Shown one piece after another: positions 8,604 to 15,237 of a DNA stretch of 39,281 nucleotides (within the stretch, counting starts at the first letter, position 1; every line of letters begins with the position of its first letter). A model generated the notes under the pieces. That model did no database searches. It was given only the letters and a program-made list of their open reading frames with translations, and was not told the DNA's origin. The position numbers and the translations under genes are program-made. This DNA is from a virus: positions 1-39,281 of IMG/VR virus record IMGVR_UViG_3300035698_002686; one strand, given 5' to 3'.

Positions 8604-10625
8604 CTAGCGCGTTACGAACTGCGAAATGGTTACGAACTGAATCCCCTCAATCGGGACGCACTCGTAGGAGAGTTTCACCTGCTCCCCGAGATCCTCCGAC
8701 GTGACCGATCGGAAGCCCTTGATCATGTAGAGGTCGTCCTTCGGATTGGCCTGACGGCGCAACCGAGAGACCAGCATCGTCTTGAGCTGTTCGTCGGACC
8801 CGTCGAAGTTGGGGTTTCCCACGATGTCTTTGAGGTACCGCCGGGCGTCGCGCTTCGACTCCGACCATGAGCAGACCGCCGCAGTGGACTGGAACTGCGG
8901 GACGGCGGACGCGCGGTACGTCGTCATGTCCCGTTCGATCTTCAGGATACCATCTTCGTCGGCGTCCTCTACGATGTTGTAGACGCCGTAGTCCGTAAGG
9001 GTCTGGGCGTCTTCGTCCGGATTGATCGTAGCTGCCTGACTGACGCTATCAAGGCGCGGTCGCTTCCACGTCAGGGGCGTTCCGATGGGCATTCCTGCGT
9101 GCATGCCCGCCAGTTCGACGGACAGCACGTAGGGCTCATCGTAGACAACCTCATCGACAACGATGTCCTGGTAGGCGAATTGCAGGTACGGATTGGAAAG
9201 CGCGAGCGCCCGCGTGTTGATCTGCGCCTTCGTGGAATCCTTCGCGATGCCGGTCCACCACTGCTGTTCGTTGCGATCGTCGCAGTATTCGACGTGCGCC
9301 ACGAGTAGCGCCTGATAGGTGGCGCTGTTCGTGAGGTACGCGCCGGCCGTGACCGGGAGCTTGCGGAGAAGTGCCAGGGCGGCGGTCCACTCCGTAGCGG
9401 TCACGTCCACGCCGTCTGTGTCCATATCGTCACCGCCGACGAGATAGACCGGGTCGGTACCCGCCGTGTTGGCGACGATTCCGCCCACGGTTCCATTCTC
9501 GGCCGCCGAGATAAGCCCGGCGCCCTTCACGTTCAACTCCGCCACCATGCGGTACATGATCGACCACAAGGTAAGCTCCGCCGCGGTGATGTCCGTCGCG
9601 ACGATCTGATCCATGTAGGCGCCCAGATGCGTCGAGCGGTCCGGGAGCGTGCTCGCGACGGTGTACCCGTGCCCGACCAACTTGCCGGTCAGGTAGTCGG
9701 TCACGTCCTGAATGGTCGGATGCGAGGCGAACACCGCCTTGGCCGCCGAGCCCGTCACGTTAAACACCGCGCCCGCGGCGAATGCGGAGAAGTCGATAGA
9801 GGTGATCGAATCGTAGGCGTTGACCGACGTAACCGTGCCGCCAGCTCCGTCCGGGGTGTAGCCCAGGGTCTCTCCGCCTGCTACGCCAGCGACCGTTCCG
9901 ACGATGATGATGCCGAACGGACCCTCCGCCGTGTCGCTTTCAAAGGTGAGCTTCCCGTCGAAGGCCATCTTCGTCGCGTCCGGGCTCCACACCTGGAGGG
10001 CGAGCGGCACCGCATTCAGCGCCATTTGAGCGTCGTAGGCCACGTCCACATATCCAGCGGAGCCGCGGACCACCTCTGCGGTCATGGCCGAAACGACCAA
10101 GCCGCCGCCGGTGTACTCGAGCGCAAGGTCCGCGTTCCCGCCGAGATCGTCGTAGTCATAACTGCGACCGGCCAGAGAGAACGTGAAGCGCTTGCCGACA
10201 AGGTGGTTCGTGGCGGCACGGATACGGGCCCCGATGCGATTGCCTTCCTGCCCGTAGCGCGCCGATGAGACTACGACCCCGGAGGTACCTGCGGCCGTCA
10301 GGAACGTCTTGGTCGCCAGCGTCATCGGATTGACGCACACGACGTAGACCTTCGACGCCCCGCCGCCGACGACCTTGTCATCGTTCGTCGGGTTGAACGC
10401 GAGTCCGATCATGCGGCGCAGTTCGCAGTCCGCCATGATGCCGCGCGCGGTCGCGTCGGAGCCGACTTCGTGGACAACGCCCGGCTTCAGGGAGCGCCCG
10501 ATTCCTACGACCGCCACAGCGCCGCGAGGGAATGCGCCGACGCTGGCGGAGCGGTCCGCGGTGGTCTGCGAGTAGACCCCGGGGCGGTTTGTCGTCTGCC
10601 CCTTCCATACGATAACGCTTGCCAC
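8604..10625 (-). CDS. Contractile tail sheath protein
   Basis: A 673-aa protein starting with GTG at 10625 behind GGAGGACACC. The SD overlaps the stop codon of the preceding gene. The N-terminus (RPGVYSQTTADRSASVGAFPRGAVAVVGIGRSLKPG) is the classic sheath opening, where a Pro-Gly-Val-Tyr strand is followed by small-residue beta-strands. The C-terminal domain (about residues 540-673) contains NIVEDADEDGILKIERDMTTY, then RRYLKDIVGNPNFDGSDEQ and a closing VKLSYECVPIEGIQFVTI strand, matching the conserved C-terminal domain that wraps around the tube. It assembles on the tube and contracts to drive it through the envelope. This is the clearest evidence for a myovirus-type particle. Confidence 0.88.
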   Translation of the reverse strand: MASVIVWKGQTTNRPGVYSQTTADRSASVGAFPRGAVAVVGIGRSLKPGVVHEVGSDATARGIMADCELRRMIGLAFNPTNDDKVVGGGASKVYVVCVNPMTLATKTFLTAAGTSGVVVSSARYGQEGNRIGARIRAATNHLVGKRFTFSLAGRSYDYDDLGGNADLALEYTGGGLVVSAMTAEVVRGSAGYVDVAYDAQMALNAVPLALQVWSPDATKMAFDGKLTFESDTAEGPFGIIIVGTVAGVAGGETLGYTPDGAGGTVTSVNAYDSITSIDFSAFAAGAVFNVTGSAAKAVFASHPTIQDVTDYLTGKLVGHGYTVASTLPDRSTHLGAYMDQIVATDITAAELTLWSIMYRMVAELNVKGAGLISAAENGTVGGIVANTAGTDPVYLVGGDDMDTDGVDVTATEWTAALALLRKLPVTAGAYLTNSATYQALLVAHVEYCDDRNEQQWWTGIAKDSTKAQINTRALALSNPYLQFAYQDIVVDEVVYDEPYVLSVELAGMHAGMPIGTPLTWKRPRLDSVSQAATINPDEDAQTLTDYGVYNIVEDADEDGILKIERDMTTYRASAVPQFQSTAAVCSWSESKRDARRYLKDIVGNPNFDGSDEQLKTMLVSRLRRQANPKDDLYMIKGFRSVTSEDLGEQVKLSYECVPIEGIQFVTISQFVTR

Positions 10626-10634
10626 GGTGTCCTC

Positions 10635-11297
10635 CTACGAGCTTGCCTCTACAGGCGTTGAAGCTATTGCAATGTCGCTGTGCCACGAGTCGGCCGGCAC
10701 ATACCCGTTGATCTGATACGCGAACTCCCACTCGACAAGCCGCAGTCCGTAGGCCCCGGTATCGGGGCGGGATGACGCGACCCGGGTCTCGACGTCGAAG
10801 GCGCCCGCAGTCATAGCCTTCGCCTCGGAGACGACGTTCGCACGCATCGCATCCGAAGCCACAGCGTACATCATCGACTGGAGGATATGGAAATGCCCGT
10901 TGACCGTTTCCGGGTTGTCCGCCCTCACCTGAATCTGCACGCGCTGCGACCACATGCCGCCTACGCGGCGATACTTCACGGCGGTGGCGCCCATCTCGAC
11001 GACGGCCGCCCCCTTCCCGATCTTGAGTCCGGCGACCGAGCGGCCCGATGCCGACTGAAGCAACACGAGCCAGAACGGGGCCGGCGGCGGGTCGTCCGAC
11101 CCGTAGCCGAGCACAACGGTCGGAGGTTGCTCGCGGAACTGCGCGATGATGCGGGTCTGGTCTGTCGTCGAGTACCCGCCGAGCATGGAGCGCAGAATGT
11201 CTGCGTTCACGTCGTCAGCCGGCGGTGTCACGTTGACGATGGACAGGATCATTGCCTCGAGGCGGTCCCGGACGACTCTGTCGATGGCAAGGCTCAT
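10635..11297 (-). CDS. Candidate tail terminator / neck protein, 220 aa
   Basis: The start is ATG 11297 (MSLAIDRVVRDRL), which overlaps the stop of the upstream gene by 4 nt (ATGA). A 257-aa extension in the same frame lacks an SD and would run into that gene. The protein has a helical N-terminus, then a beta-rich body (LKIGKGAAVVEMGATAVKYRRVGG, WSQRVQIQVRAD) and a C-terminal strand (LRLVEWEFAYQINGYVP). Placement directly before the sheath gene fits the tail terminator that caps the tube and docks to the head. Residues GAFDVETRV are encoded by a 26-nt stretch found identically in the 943-aa beta-helix gene. I do not recognise the family. Confidence 0.5.
   Translation of the reverse strand: MSLAIDRVVRDRLEAMILSIVNVTPPADDVNADILRSMLGGYSTTDQTRIIAQFREQPPTVVLGYGSDDPPPAPFWLVLLQSASGRSVAGLKIGKGAAVVEMGATAVKYRRVGGMWSQRVQIQVRADNPETVNGHFHILQSMMYAVASDAMRANVVSEAKAMTAGAFDVETRVASSRPDTGAYGLRLVEWEFAYQINGYVPADSWHSDIAIASTPVEASS
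10780..10805 (-). repeat. 26-bp exact repeat in the tail-terminator candidate
   Basis: Identical to 15296-15321 in the beta-helix gene, same strand and frame, encoding GAFDVETRV. The flanking DNA is not obviously similar. Confidence 0.92.
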
Positions 11298-12082
11298 GCG
11301 CCCTCCGTGTTCGATACCGCGTTGCGCAGTATCCCGGGCCACACCAGGGCCGCGTATTTGGCGGCCTTCTGGGCTATGTTGTGCGCCCGGATTCCGGGGT
11401 GCATCCAACTCAAAGGGCTCGACGCGGGGTTCGTCGAGATCGTCCTAAACGTCCAGAATGTATGGCCGCCGCCGCTCCCCTTTGCCGCGCCCTTTTTGAT
11501 CATGCCGACGTAGGGATTCGTGACGTGGTGCGCTTTTAGCTTCACCGCCCCGGCGTTCCATGTCTGCCTCTCCGATAGGCGAGTGTTTCCGGTCTGCGCC
11601 GTCCCTCCGTGCAAGCGCAGTCCCTTGGCCCGCTTGTGGATTCCGAGGCCAATCTTGCCGCTGGGGTCTTCGGCGCCCATGGTGCGCGCAAACCCGCTCG
11701 ACTCCCCGCCCGGAGTTAGGTGTCGGAAGGGGACGGACCGGAACCGATACCCGGACTTGGACGTTTTCACGCCGCGCTGGCCCGGCTTCAGCATCGTGTC
11801 GCGCATATCGAAGCGGGCCAGTCCGTGCTCTACGCTGTCCGCCAGCTTCGGATACCGTGCGAGGAAGATCGTCACGACGCCGGCCCCGACTTCCATCGGG
11901 ATCGCGGTGAGCGCCTTCAGGTACGCCTCGCGGGAAGACTTCAGCTCCCGCGAGGCAATCTCCCCCCATTCGTCCAGAGTGATCTCCGCAAGACGGGCCA
12001 GCGCGACCATGAGGTTCTCTTTCCCCAGGCCGAGCGCCGGAAGCAAGTCCGTGTGGAGCCGAGTCATAAGCACGTCGGTCAT
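11294..12082 (-). CDS. HK97 gp10 / Mu gpG-like neck or tail-completion protein
   Basis: The start is ATG 12082 (MTDVLMTRLHTD), which overlaps the upstream stop by 4 nt. The longer in-frame form (12157) begins inside that gene. The 262-aa product has an N-terminal helical half (EWGEIASRELKSSREAYLKAL) and a basic, glycine-rich middle (KTSKSGYRFRSVPFRHLTPG). Near its C-terminus is SWMHPGIRAHNIAQKAAKYA, resembling the His-Pro-Gly turn of gp10-like and virion-morphogenesis proteins. These sit at the head-tail interface or on the tail terminator side. Position between neck and sheath genes supports this. The specific subfamily is uncertain. Confidence 0.55.
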   Translation of the reverse strand: MTDVLMTRLHTDLLPALGLGKENLMVALARLAEITLDEWGEIASRELKSSREAYLKALTAIPMEVGAGVVTIFLARYPKLADSVEHGLARFDMRDTMLKPGQRGVKTSKSGYRFRSVPFRHLTPGGESSGFARTMGAEDPSGKIGLGIHKRAKGLRLHGGTAQTGNTRLSERQTWNAGAVKLKAHHVTNPYVGMIKKGAAKGSGGGHTFWTFRTISTNPASSPLSWMHPGIRAHNIAQKAAKYAALVWPGILRNAVSNTEGA

Positions 12083-12909
12083 GGCTCCACCGCCGGAATC
12101 TCCACCGGCGTCCAGCCGCCTCTGTCGGTGGGCTGCGTACCCCAGTCGAGCTTGCACAGCACGGACACCGGCAGGGGCCCGTGGGTCTGCTGCGTGCTCT
12201 TTAGCTGCGTGTCGGTCTGCCGCAGCGCGTGCGCGTGCTCAGAGACCGTCCAGCGCGGTCTGGCGTAGTAGGACACCGCATAGCGACGGCCAGCCGGCGG
12301 GGCCGTGCCAAGCACGTCACCCTTCGCCCAGTCGATGCAACCGTCGTATATGTCGAAGTCGGTCCCTTCCTTGAGCGCTGCCCCTCCGACCCCGGCGGCG
12401 GTTGCCGCGATGAGCTTGCGGACTCCGAACGTCACGGACGCAGGGAGCCCGCCGCGCAGCACGTCCATGGTCATAAGGCCGATGCGGAACGTGAGCCGGT
12501 CGTAGTCCGCGGAGGAACGGGTCACCCGTTCTTGCCACAGCATCGTCCCGTCGAGCACCGTGTATCGATCGCCGTGTCCGGGGGCGTGCTCCCAGTGAAG
12601 CGAGATCGACGCCATGCCGAAACCGAAGCGCCCGAAGTCTTCGTAGAGCCGCGGAGCGTCGCTCATGCGGTTCACGATGCCCCGGATCTCCTGCCCGGTA
12701 GTCCAGTAGTACCCGCGCCCGTCGCAGATCGTGCAGTCGGTGTTGTGCGTGTCGTCCCCGATGGTACAGGGGCACATTTCGTGGTGCTCCCAGAGCAACC
12801 GCGAGCCGAAGCCCTCAATCGCAACCTCGAACTCCTGCGGCCGGAAGTCCGTCCGGGGAGTCATGCGCGCGGGGCGCTGTATTGGATATGTGATTCCCGG
12901 CCCTGCCAC
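12079..12909 (-). CDS. Neck/head-completion protein with Cys4 motif
   Basis: A 276-aa protein that probably starts with GTG at 12909, with GGAGAGTAGG upstream. The internal ATG (residue 16) has no SD. A conserved-looking cysteine cluster, C46-x-C48 then C59-x2-C62 (HEMCPC, DCTICDGRG), could bind zinc or form disulfides. The CxxCxGxG half resembles a DnaJ-type knuckle. After it come a beta-rich body (FGMASISLHWEHAPG, LTFRIGLMTMDVLRGG) and a C-terminal strand region (RRYAVSYYARPRWTV). It lies between a connector-like gene and a gp10-like gene, so a stopper or head-completion role is most likely. The stop overlaps the next start by 4 nt. Confidence 0.55.
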   Translation of the reverse strand: MAGPGITYPIQRPARMTPRTDFRPQEFEVAIEGFGSRLLWEHHEMCPCTIGDDTHNTDCTICDGRGYYWTTGQEIRGIVNRMSDAPRLYEDFGRFGFGMASISLHWEHAPGHGDRYTVLDGTMLWQERVTRSSADYDRLTFRIGLMTMDVLRGGLPASVTFGVRKLIAATAAGVGGAALKEGTDFDIYDGCIDWAKGDVLGTAPPAGRRYAVSYYARPRWTVSEHAHALRQTDTQLKSTQQTHGPLPVSVLCKLDWGTQPTDRGGWTPVEIPAVEP

Positions 12910-12925
12910 CGCTACCTACTCTCCC

Positions 12926-14149
12926 CTACGCCCGGAACATCATTCCGCGGTACTCCCCGCGAATGGCTTGCATGATCGGCTTCAATTGCTTGCCCCAACT
13001 CAGAATGCGGGCTCCTAGCCCTGCGTTCGTGGCACTGGCAGTTGTCCCGACGCTCTGCGAAATCTGATCGATGGATAGCGACTTCGTGGCGATACCGGCC
13101 CCGGCGATGATATCGCCAGCCGGGTCAAGCGCCAAGATGCCTGCGGTCATGGCGATGGCCGCTCGAATCATCTCCGGGAGCTGAATGTAGTCGTCCCGGA
13201 CGAAGCCCCACGAGATCGCGCGCTGCGTGTCGGACTGCCCGTGGACGCTCCCGGCCGTGTCGAGGTGCTCCTGCGTGTTCGCCAGCGCTTCATTGATGAG
13301 GTTCGCCGCCGTGGTCACGTCGGTGGCATCCGGCGATATCAGTTCGTTCACCGCATCCGTCACGCCGTGGGCCGTCAGGCTCAGAATGTGCAGATTGAAC
13401 GCGGCCTTGTAGGCGTTGATCTGCCTGTAGAGGTCCGCCTCGGTCGCCGTGGAGACGTCGTACCAGAGGGTTCCGCCGTGCAGCGTCAGGCTGTTGGCGG
13501 TGTCGGCCGCAAGATGGATCGCCGGTACACCCCGGGTGTCCGCCCGGTGTCCGATCCGCGTGCGCGACCCGTCCGGTGCCTGCATGACGTCCATGCGCCG
13601 CTCGTAGGTCTCGGTTAGATCCAGGACGGCGTAGTGCAGCAGGCGGAGATCCCCGACAGGGAAGCCGGCTGTATACTTGAGCCGGAACCACCCCGGGAAG
13701 CGCCCGCCCACGCCCTCGTTGAACACCCCCAGCCAGTTCCCGCCCTGCGTCGCCGGCAGGGTCGCTAGATTCGTGCTCACAGGGATCAGCTCGACGATGC
13801 CCGCCTTCTCGTCATTGCAATTTATCCAGTCCTCCGGAACAAGGAAAAGGGGACGGTGCCCCAGCATGAAGGCCATCTCTAGCGGCTGCGACCCGTCGAG
13901 GTACATGGGCCGTTCCATGGCTTTGAGGTGGCTGAATTCCCGCCCCATGGCGTCGAAACGGTCATGGCGCTCACTCACCACTCGGGGTGCGAGGCGAATG
14001 GAGCACTGCGCCTCAATCCGCTCGACGGCCGAGCGGATCCCGTGATCGTACAGGGCGCGCGAGAATTGCTTGCCCTCGTCGTTCGTGACGGTGACGCCCT
14101 CGAGGTAGACCTTCAGGAGCCATTCGGCGCTGATCGGGAATGTCGCCAT
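12926..14149 (-). CDS. Head-tail connector-like protein with inserted helical module
   Basis: The start is ATG 14149 (MATFPISAEWLL), with TAGGAG five nt upstream. An in-frame extension to 14398 would read through the preceding gene and is rejected. The product is 407 aa. Residues 1-195 form an N-terminal domain, including FRLKYTAGFPVGDL. The C-terminal part (IRAAIAMTAGILALDPAG, GAGIATKSLSIDQISQS, LSWGKQLKPIMQAIRG) follows the pattern of connector/adaptor proteins that pack around the portal ring. Between them, roughly residues 240-308 carry a helical module with spaced His, Asp and Asn (INAYKAAFNLH, HGVTDAVNEL, LINEAL, HLDTAG, VHGQSD), also found in the 943-aa protein. The call is moderately sure for the C-terminal domain. 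Confidence 0.62.
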   Translation of the reverse strand: MATFPISAEWLLKVYLEGVTVTNDEGKQFSRALYDHGIRSAVERIEAQCSIRLAPRVVSERHDRFDAMGREFSHLKAMERPMYLDGSQPLEMAFMLGHRPLFLVPEDWINCNDEKAGIVELIPVSTNLATLPATQGGNWLGVFNEGVGGRFPGWFRLKYTAGFPVGDLRLLHYAVLDLTETYERRMDVMQAPDGSRTRIGHRADTRGVPAIHLAADTANSLTLHGGTLWYDVSTATEADLYRQINAYKAAFNLHILSLTAHGVTDAVNELISPDATDVTTAANLINEALANTQEHLDTAGSVHGQSDTQRAISWGFVRDDYIQLPEMIRAAIAMTAGILALDPAGDIIAGAGIATKSLSIDQISQSVGTTASATNAGLGARILSWGKQLKPIMQAIRGEYRGMMFRA

Positions 14150-14157
14150 GGCCGCTC

Positions 14158-14670
14158 CTAAACGCCTAGCGAGGCCCTCACGATTGAGGGGGGCGGGCCC
14201 GGCAAGGGTGGAAGTTTCCCTGTGTACACAAACTGAAAAAACACCGGCCGCATGCGGGTGGGGCTCGCGAATTCTTCCAGGCTTTCGATCGCCAAGCGCG
14301 TATCCACGAGGATCCACTTCTCCAGGCCGGGCTCGACTTCGGTGAGCACCCAGACGTACACCTCTGCGGTGACGCCCGCGCCAAGCTCTACATGCCACAG
14401 CACGTTCGAGATCAAGGCGGCTTCCCAGAAGACGTCCGCGTTTGCTGGTGGCGCGGTGTTCGGATCAAGCTCGGCGCCCGCGACGATGCGCGCGAACATC
14501 ATCCGATCCGGGACCGTGGCGGGGTGCTTGTCCTTGACGGTATAGGACGCCCGCGGCTCACCTTCAGCTACGGCGAGAGCGCTCGCGTCGGCATCGAAGG
14601 AATGACCGCCGGCTACGCCTATTGAGGCTGACCGTCTGTCGCGTTTGTGCTGAAGCCGCGGGTTGTCCAT
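14158..14670 (-). CDS. Virion-associated protein, tandem paralogue A (170 aa)
   Basis: ATG 14670 is preceded by TAGGAGCGACCC, where the TAG is the stop of the upstream paralogue. The protein aligns along its length with the neighbouring 166-aa product: MDN-RLQHKRDR at the start, EGEPRASYTVKDK, the ISNVLWHV strand, VWVLTEVEPGLEKWILVDT, SPTRMRPVFFQF and RASLGV at the end. It looks beta-rich and globular, with no signal peptide or membrane segment. I do not recognise the family. Its place between the beta-helix protein and the connector suggests a collar, head-decoration or fibre-anchoring protein. The last 35 residues are proline-rich (LPPLPGPPP), unlike the paralogue. Confidence 0.65.
   Translation of the reverse strand: MDNPRLQHKRDRRSASIGVAGGHSFDADASALAVAEGEPRASYTVKDKHPATVPDRMMFARIVAGAELDPNTAPPANADVFWEAALISNVLWHVELGAGVTAEVYVWVLTEVEPGLEKWILVDTRLAIESLEEFASPTRMRPVFFQFVYTGKLPPLPGPPPSIVRASLGV
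14527..14559 (-). repeat. 33-bp exact repeat shared by the paralogous genes (copy 1)
   Basis: The block is identical to 15037-15069. It encodes the RASYTVKDK region in both paralogues, and the retained DNA identity supports a duplication origin for the pair. Confidence 0.9.
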
Positions 14671-14679
14671 GGGTCGCTC

Positions 14680-15180
14680 CTACACGCCGAGCGACGCCCT
14701 CACGCTTGCCGGGGTTCCGGCCGTGATACCCGTGGTGTTTCCGAACTGGAAGAAGACAGGACGCATGCGAGTGGGGCTCCGGCGTTCGCTCAGGTTGACG
14801 ACAGCCAGAACCGTATCCACGAGGATCCACTTGTGCAGACCGGGCTCGACTTCGGTGAGCGCCCAGACGTAAATGTCCGCCGTCGCCGCCGCAGGCCGGT
14901 CTACGTGCCACAGCACGTCCGAGATCAGGGACGCCTCCCCGAAGATGCCCGCGCTCGCGGGAGCCGCCGTGTTGGGGTCCGCCTCGGTCGCGGTGGCAAC
15001 GCGAAGGTGCATTTGCCGATCCGCAATCTCCGGGTTCTTGTCCTTGACGGTATAGGACGCCCGCGGCTCGCCCTCGACTACGGCGAGCGCCGCAGCGTCA
15101 GGGTCGAACGAACGGCCATGGGCCACGCCGAGCGAGGCTGACTGCCTGTCACGCTTGTGCTGAAGTCGGGCGTTGTCCAT
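14680..15180 (-). CDS. Virion-associated protein, tandem paralogue B (166 aa)
   Basis: ATG 15180 follows an AAGGGG SD. The protein is the duplicate of the product encoded just downstream. Conserved blocks are the basic N-terminus (RLQHKRDRQSAS), EGEPRASYTVKDKNPE, ISDVLWHVD, VWALTEVEPGLHKWILVDT and SPTRMRPVFFQFGN. Differences concentrate in the middle and in the C-terminal segment (TTGITAGTPASVRASLGV). The conserved blocks look like strands of a single beta-sandwich. No family is recognised. A strong GC hairpin lies just upstream at 15199-15232. The gene pair probably encodes two variants of one surface or collar protein. Confidence 0.65.
   Translation of the reverse strand: MDNARLQHKRDRQSASLGVAHGRSFDPDAAALAVVEGEPRASYTVKDKNPEIADRQMHLRVATATEADPNTAAPASAGIFGEASLISDVLWHVDRPAAATADIYVWALTEVEPGLHKWILVDTVLAVVNLSERRSPTRMRPVFFQFGNTTGITAGTPASVRASLGV
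15037..15069 (-). repeat. 33-bp exact repeat shared by the paralogous genes (copy 2)
   Basis: Identical to 14527-14559 and in the same reading frame within the upstream paralogue. Confidence 0.9.
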
Positions 15181-15198
15181 GCGTACCCCTTCCGCAGA

Positions 15199-15232
15199 GC
15201 GCCGCAGAGGCCCCGTGAGGCCCCTGCGGCGC
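15199..15232 (-). promoter_or_regulatory. Strong GC hairpin after the beta-helix gene
   Basis: GCGCCGCAG (15199-15207) pairs with CTGCGGCGC (15224-15232). After one A-C mismatch, GGCC pairs with GGCC around a six-base loop. No T-run follows on the transcribed side, so it is not a canonical intrinsic terminator. It may attenuate transcription or stop exonucleases at the end of the beta-helix message. The rest of the 57-bp spacer holds the SD of the next gene. Confidence 0.7.
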
Positions 15233-15237
15233 CTGTC

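Noticed and set aside
14149-14398. N-terminal extension of the connector-like protein to 490 aa
   Set aside because: It would run antiparallel in frame through the preceding paralogue gene. The extension is Arg/Gly-rich and lacks an SD, while ATG 14149 has one.
15199-15232. Intrinsic terminator
   Set aside because: The stem is strong but no T-run follows on either strand, so it is recorded only as a hairpin.
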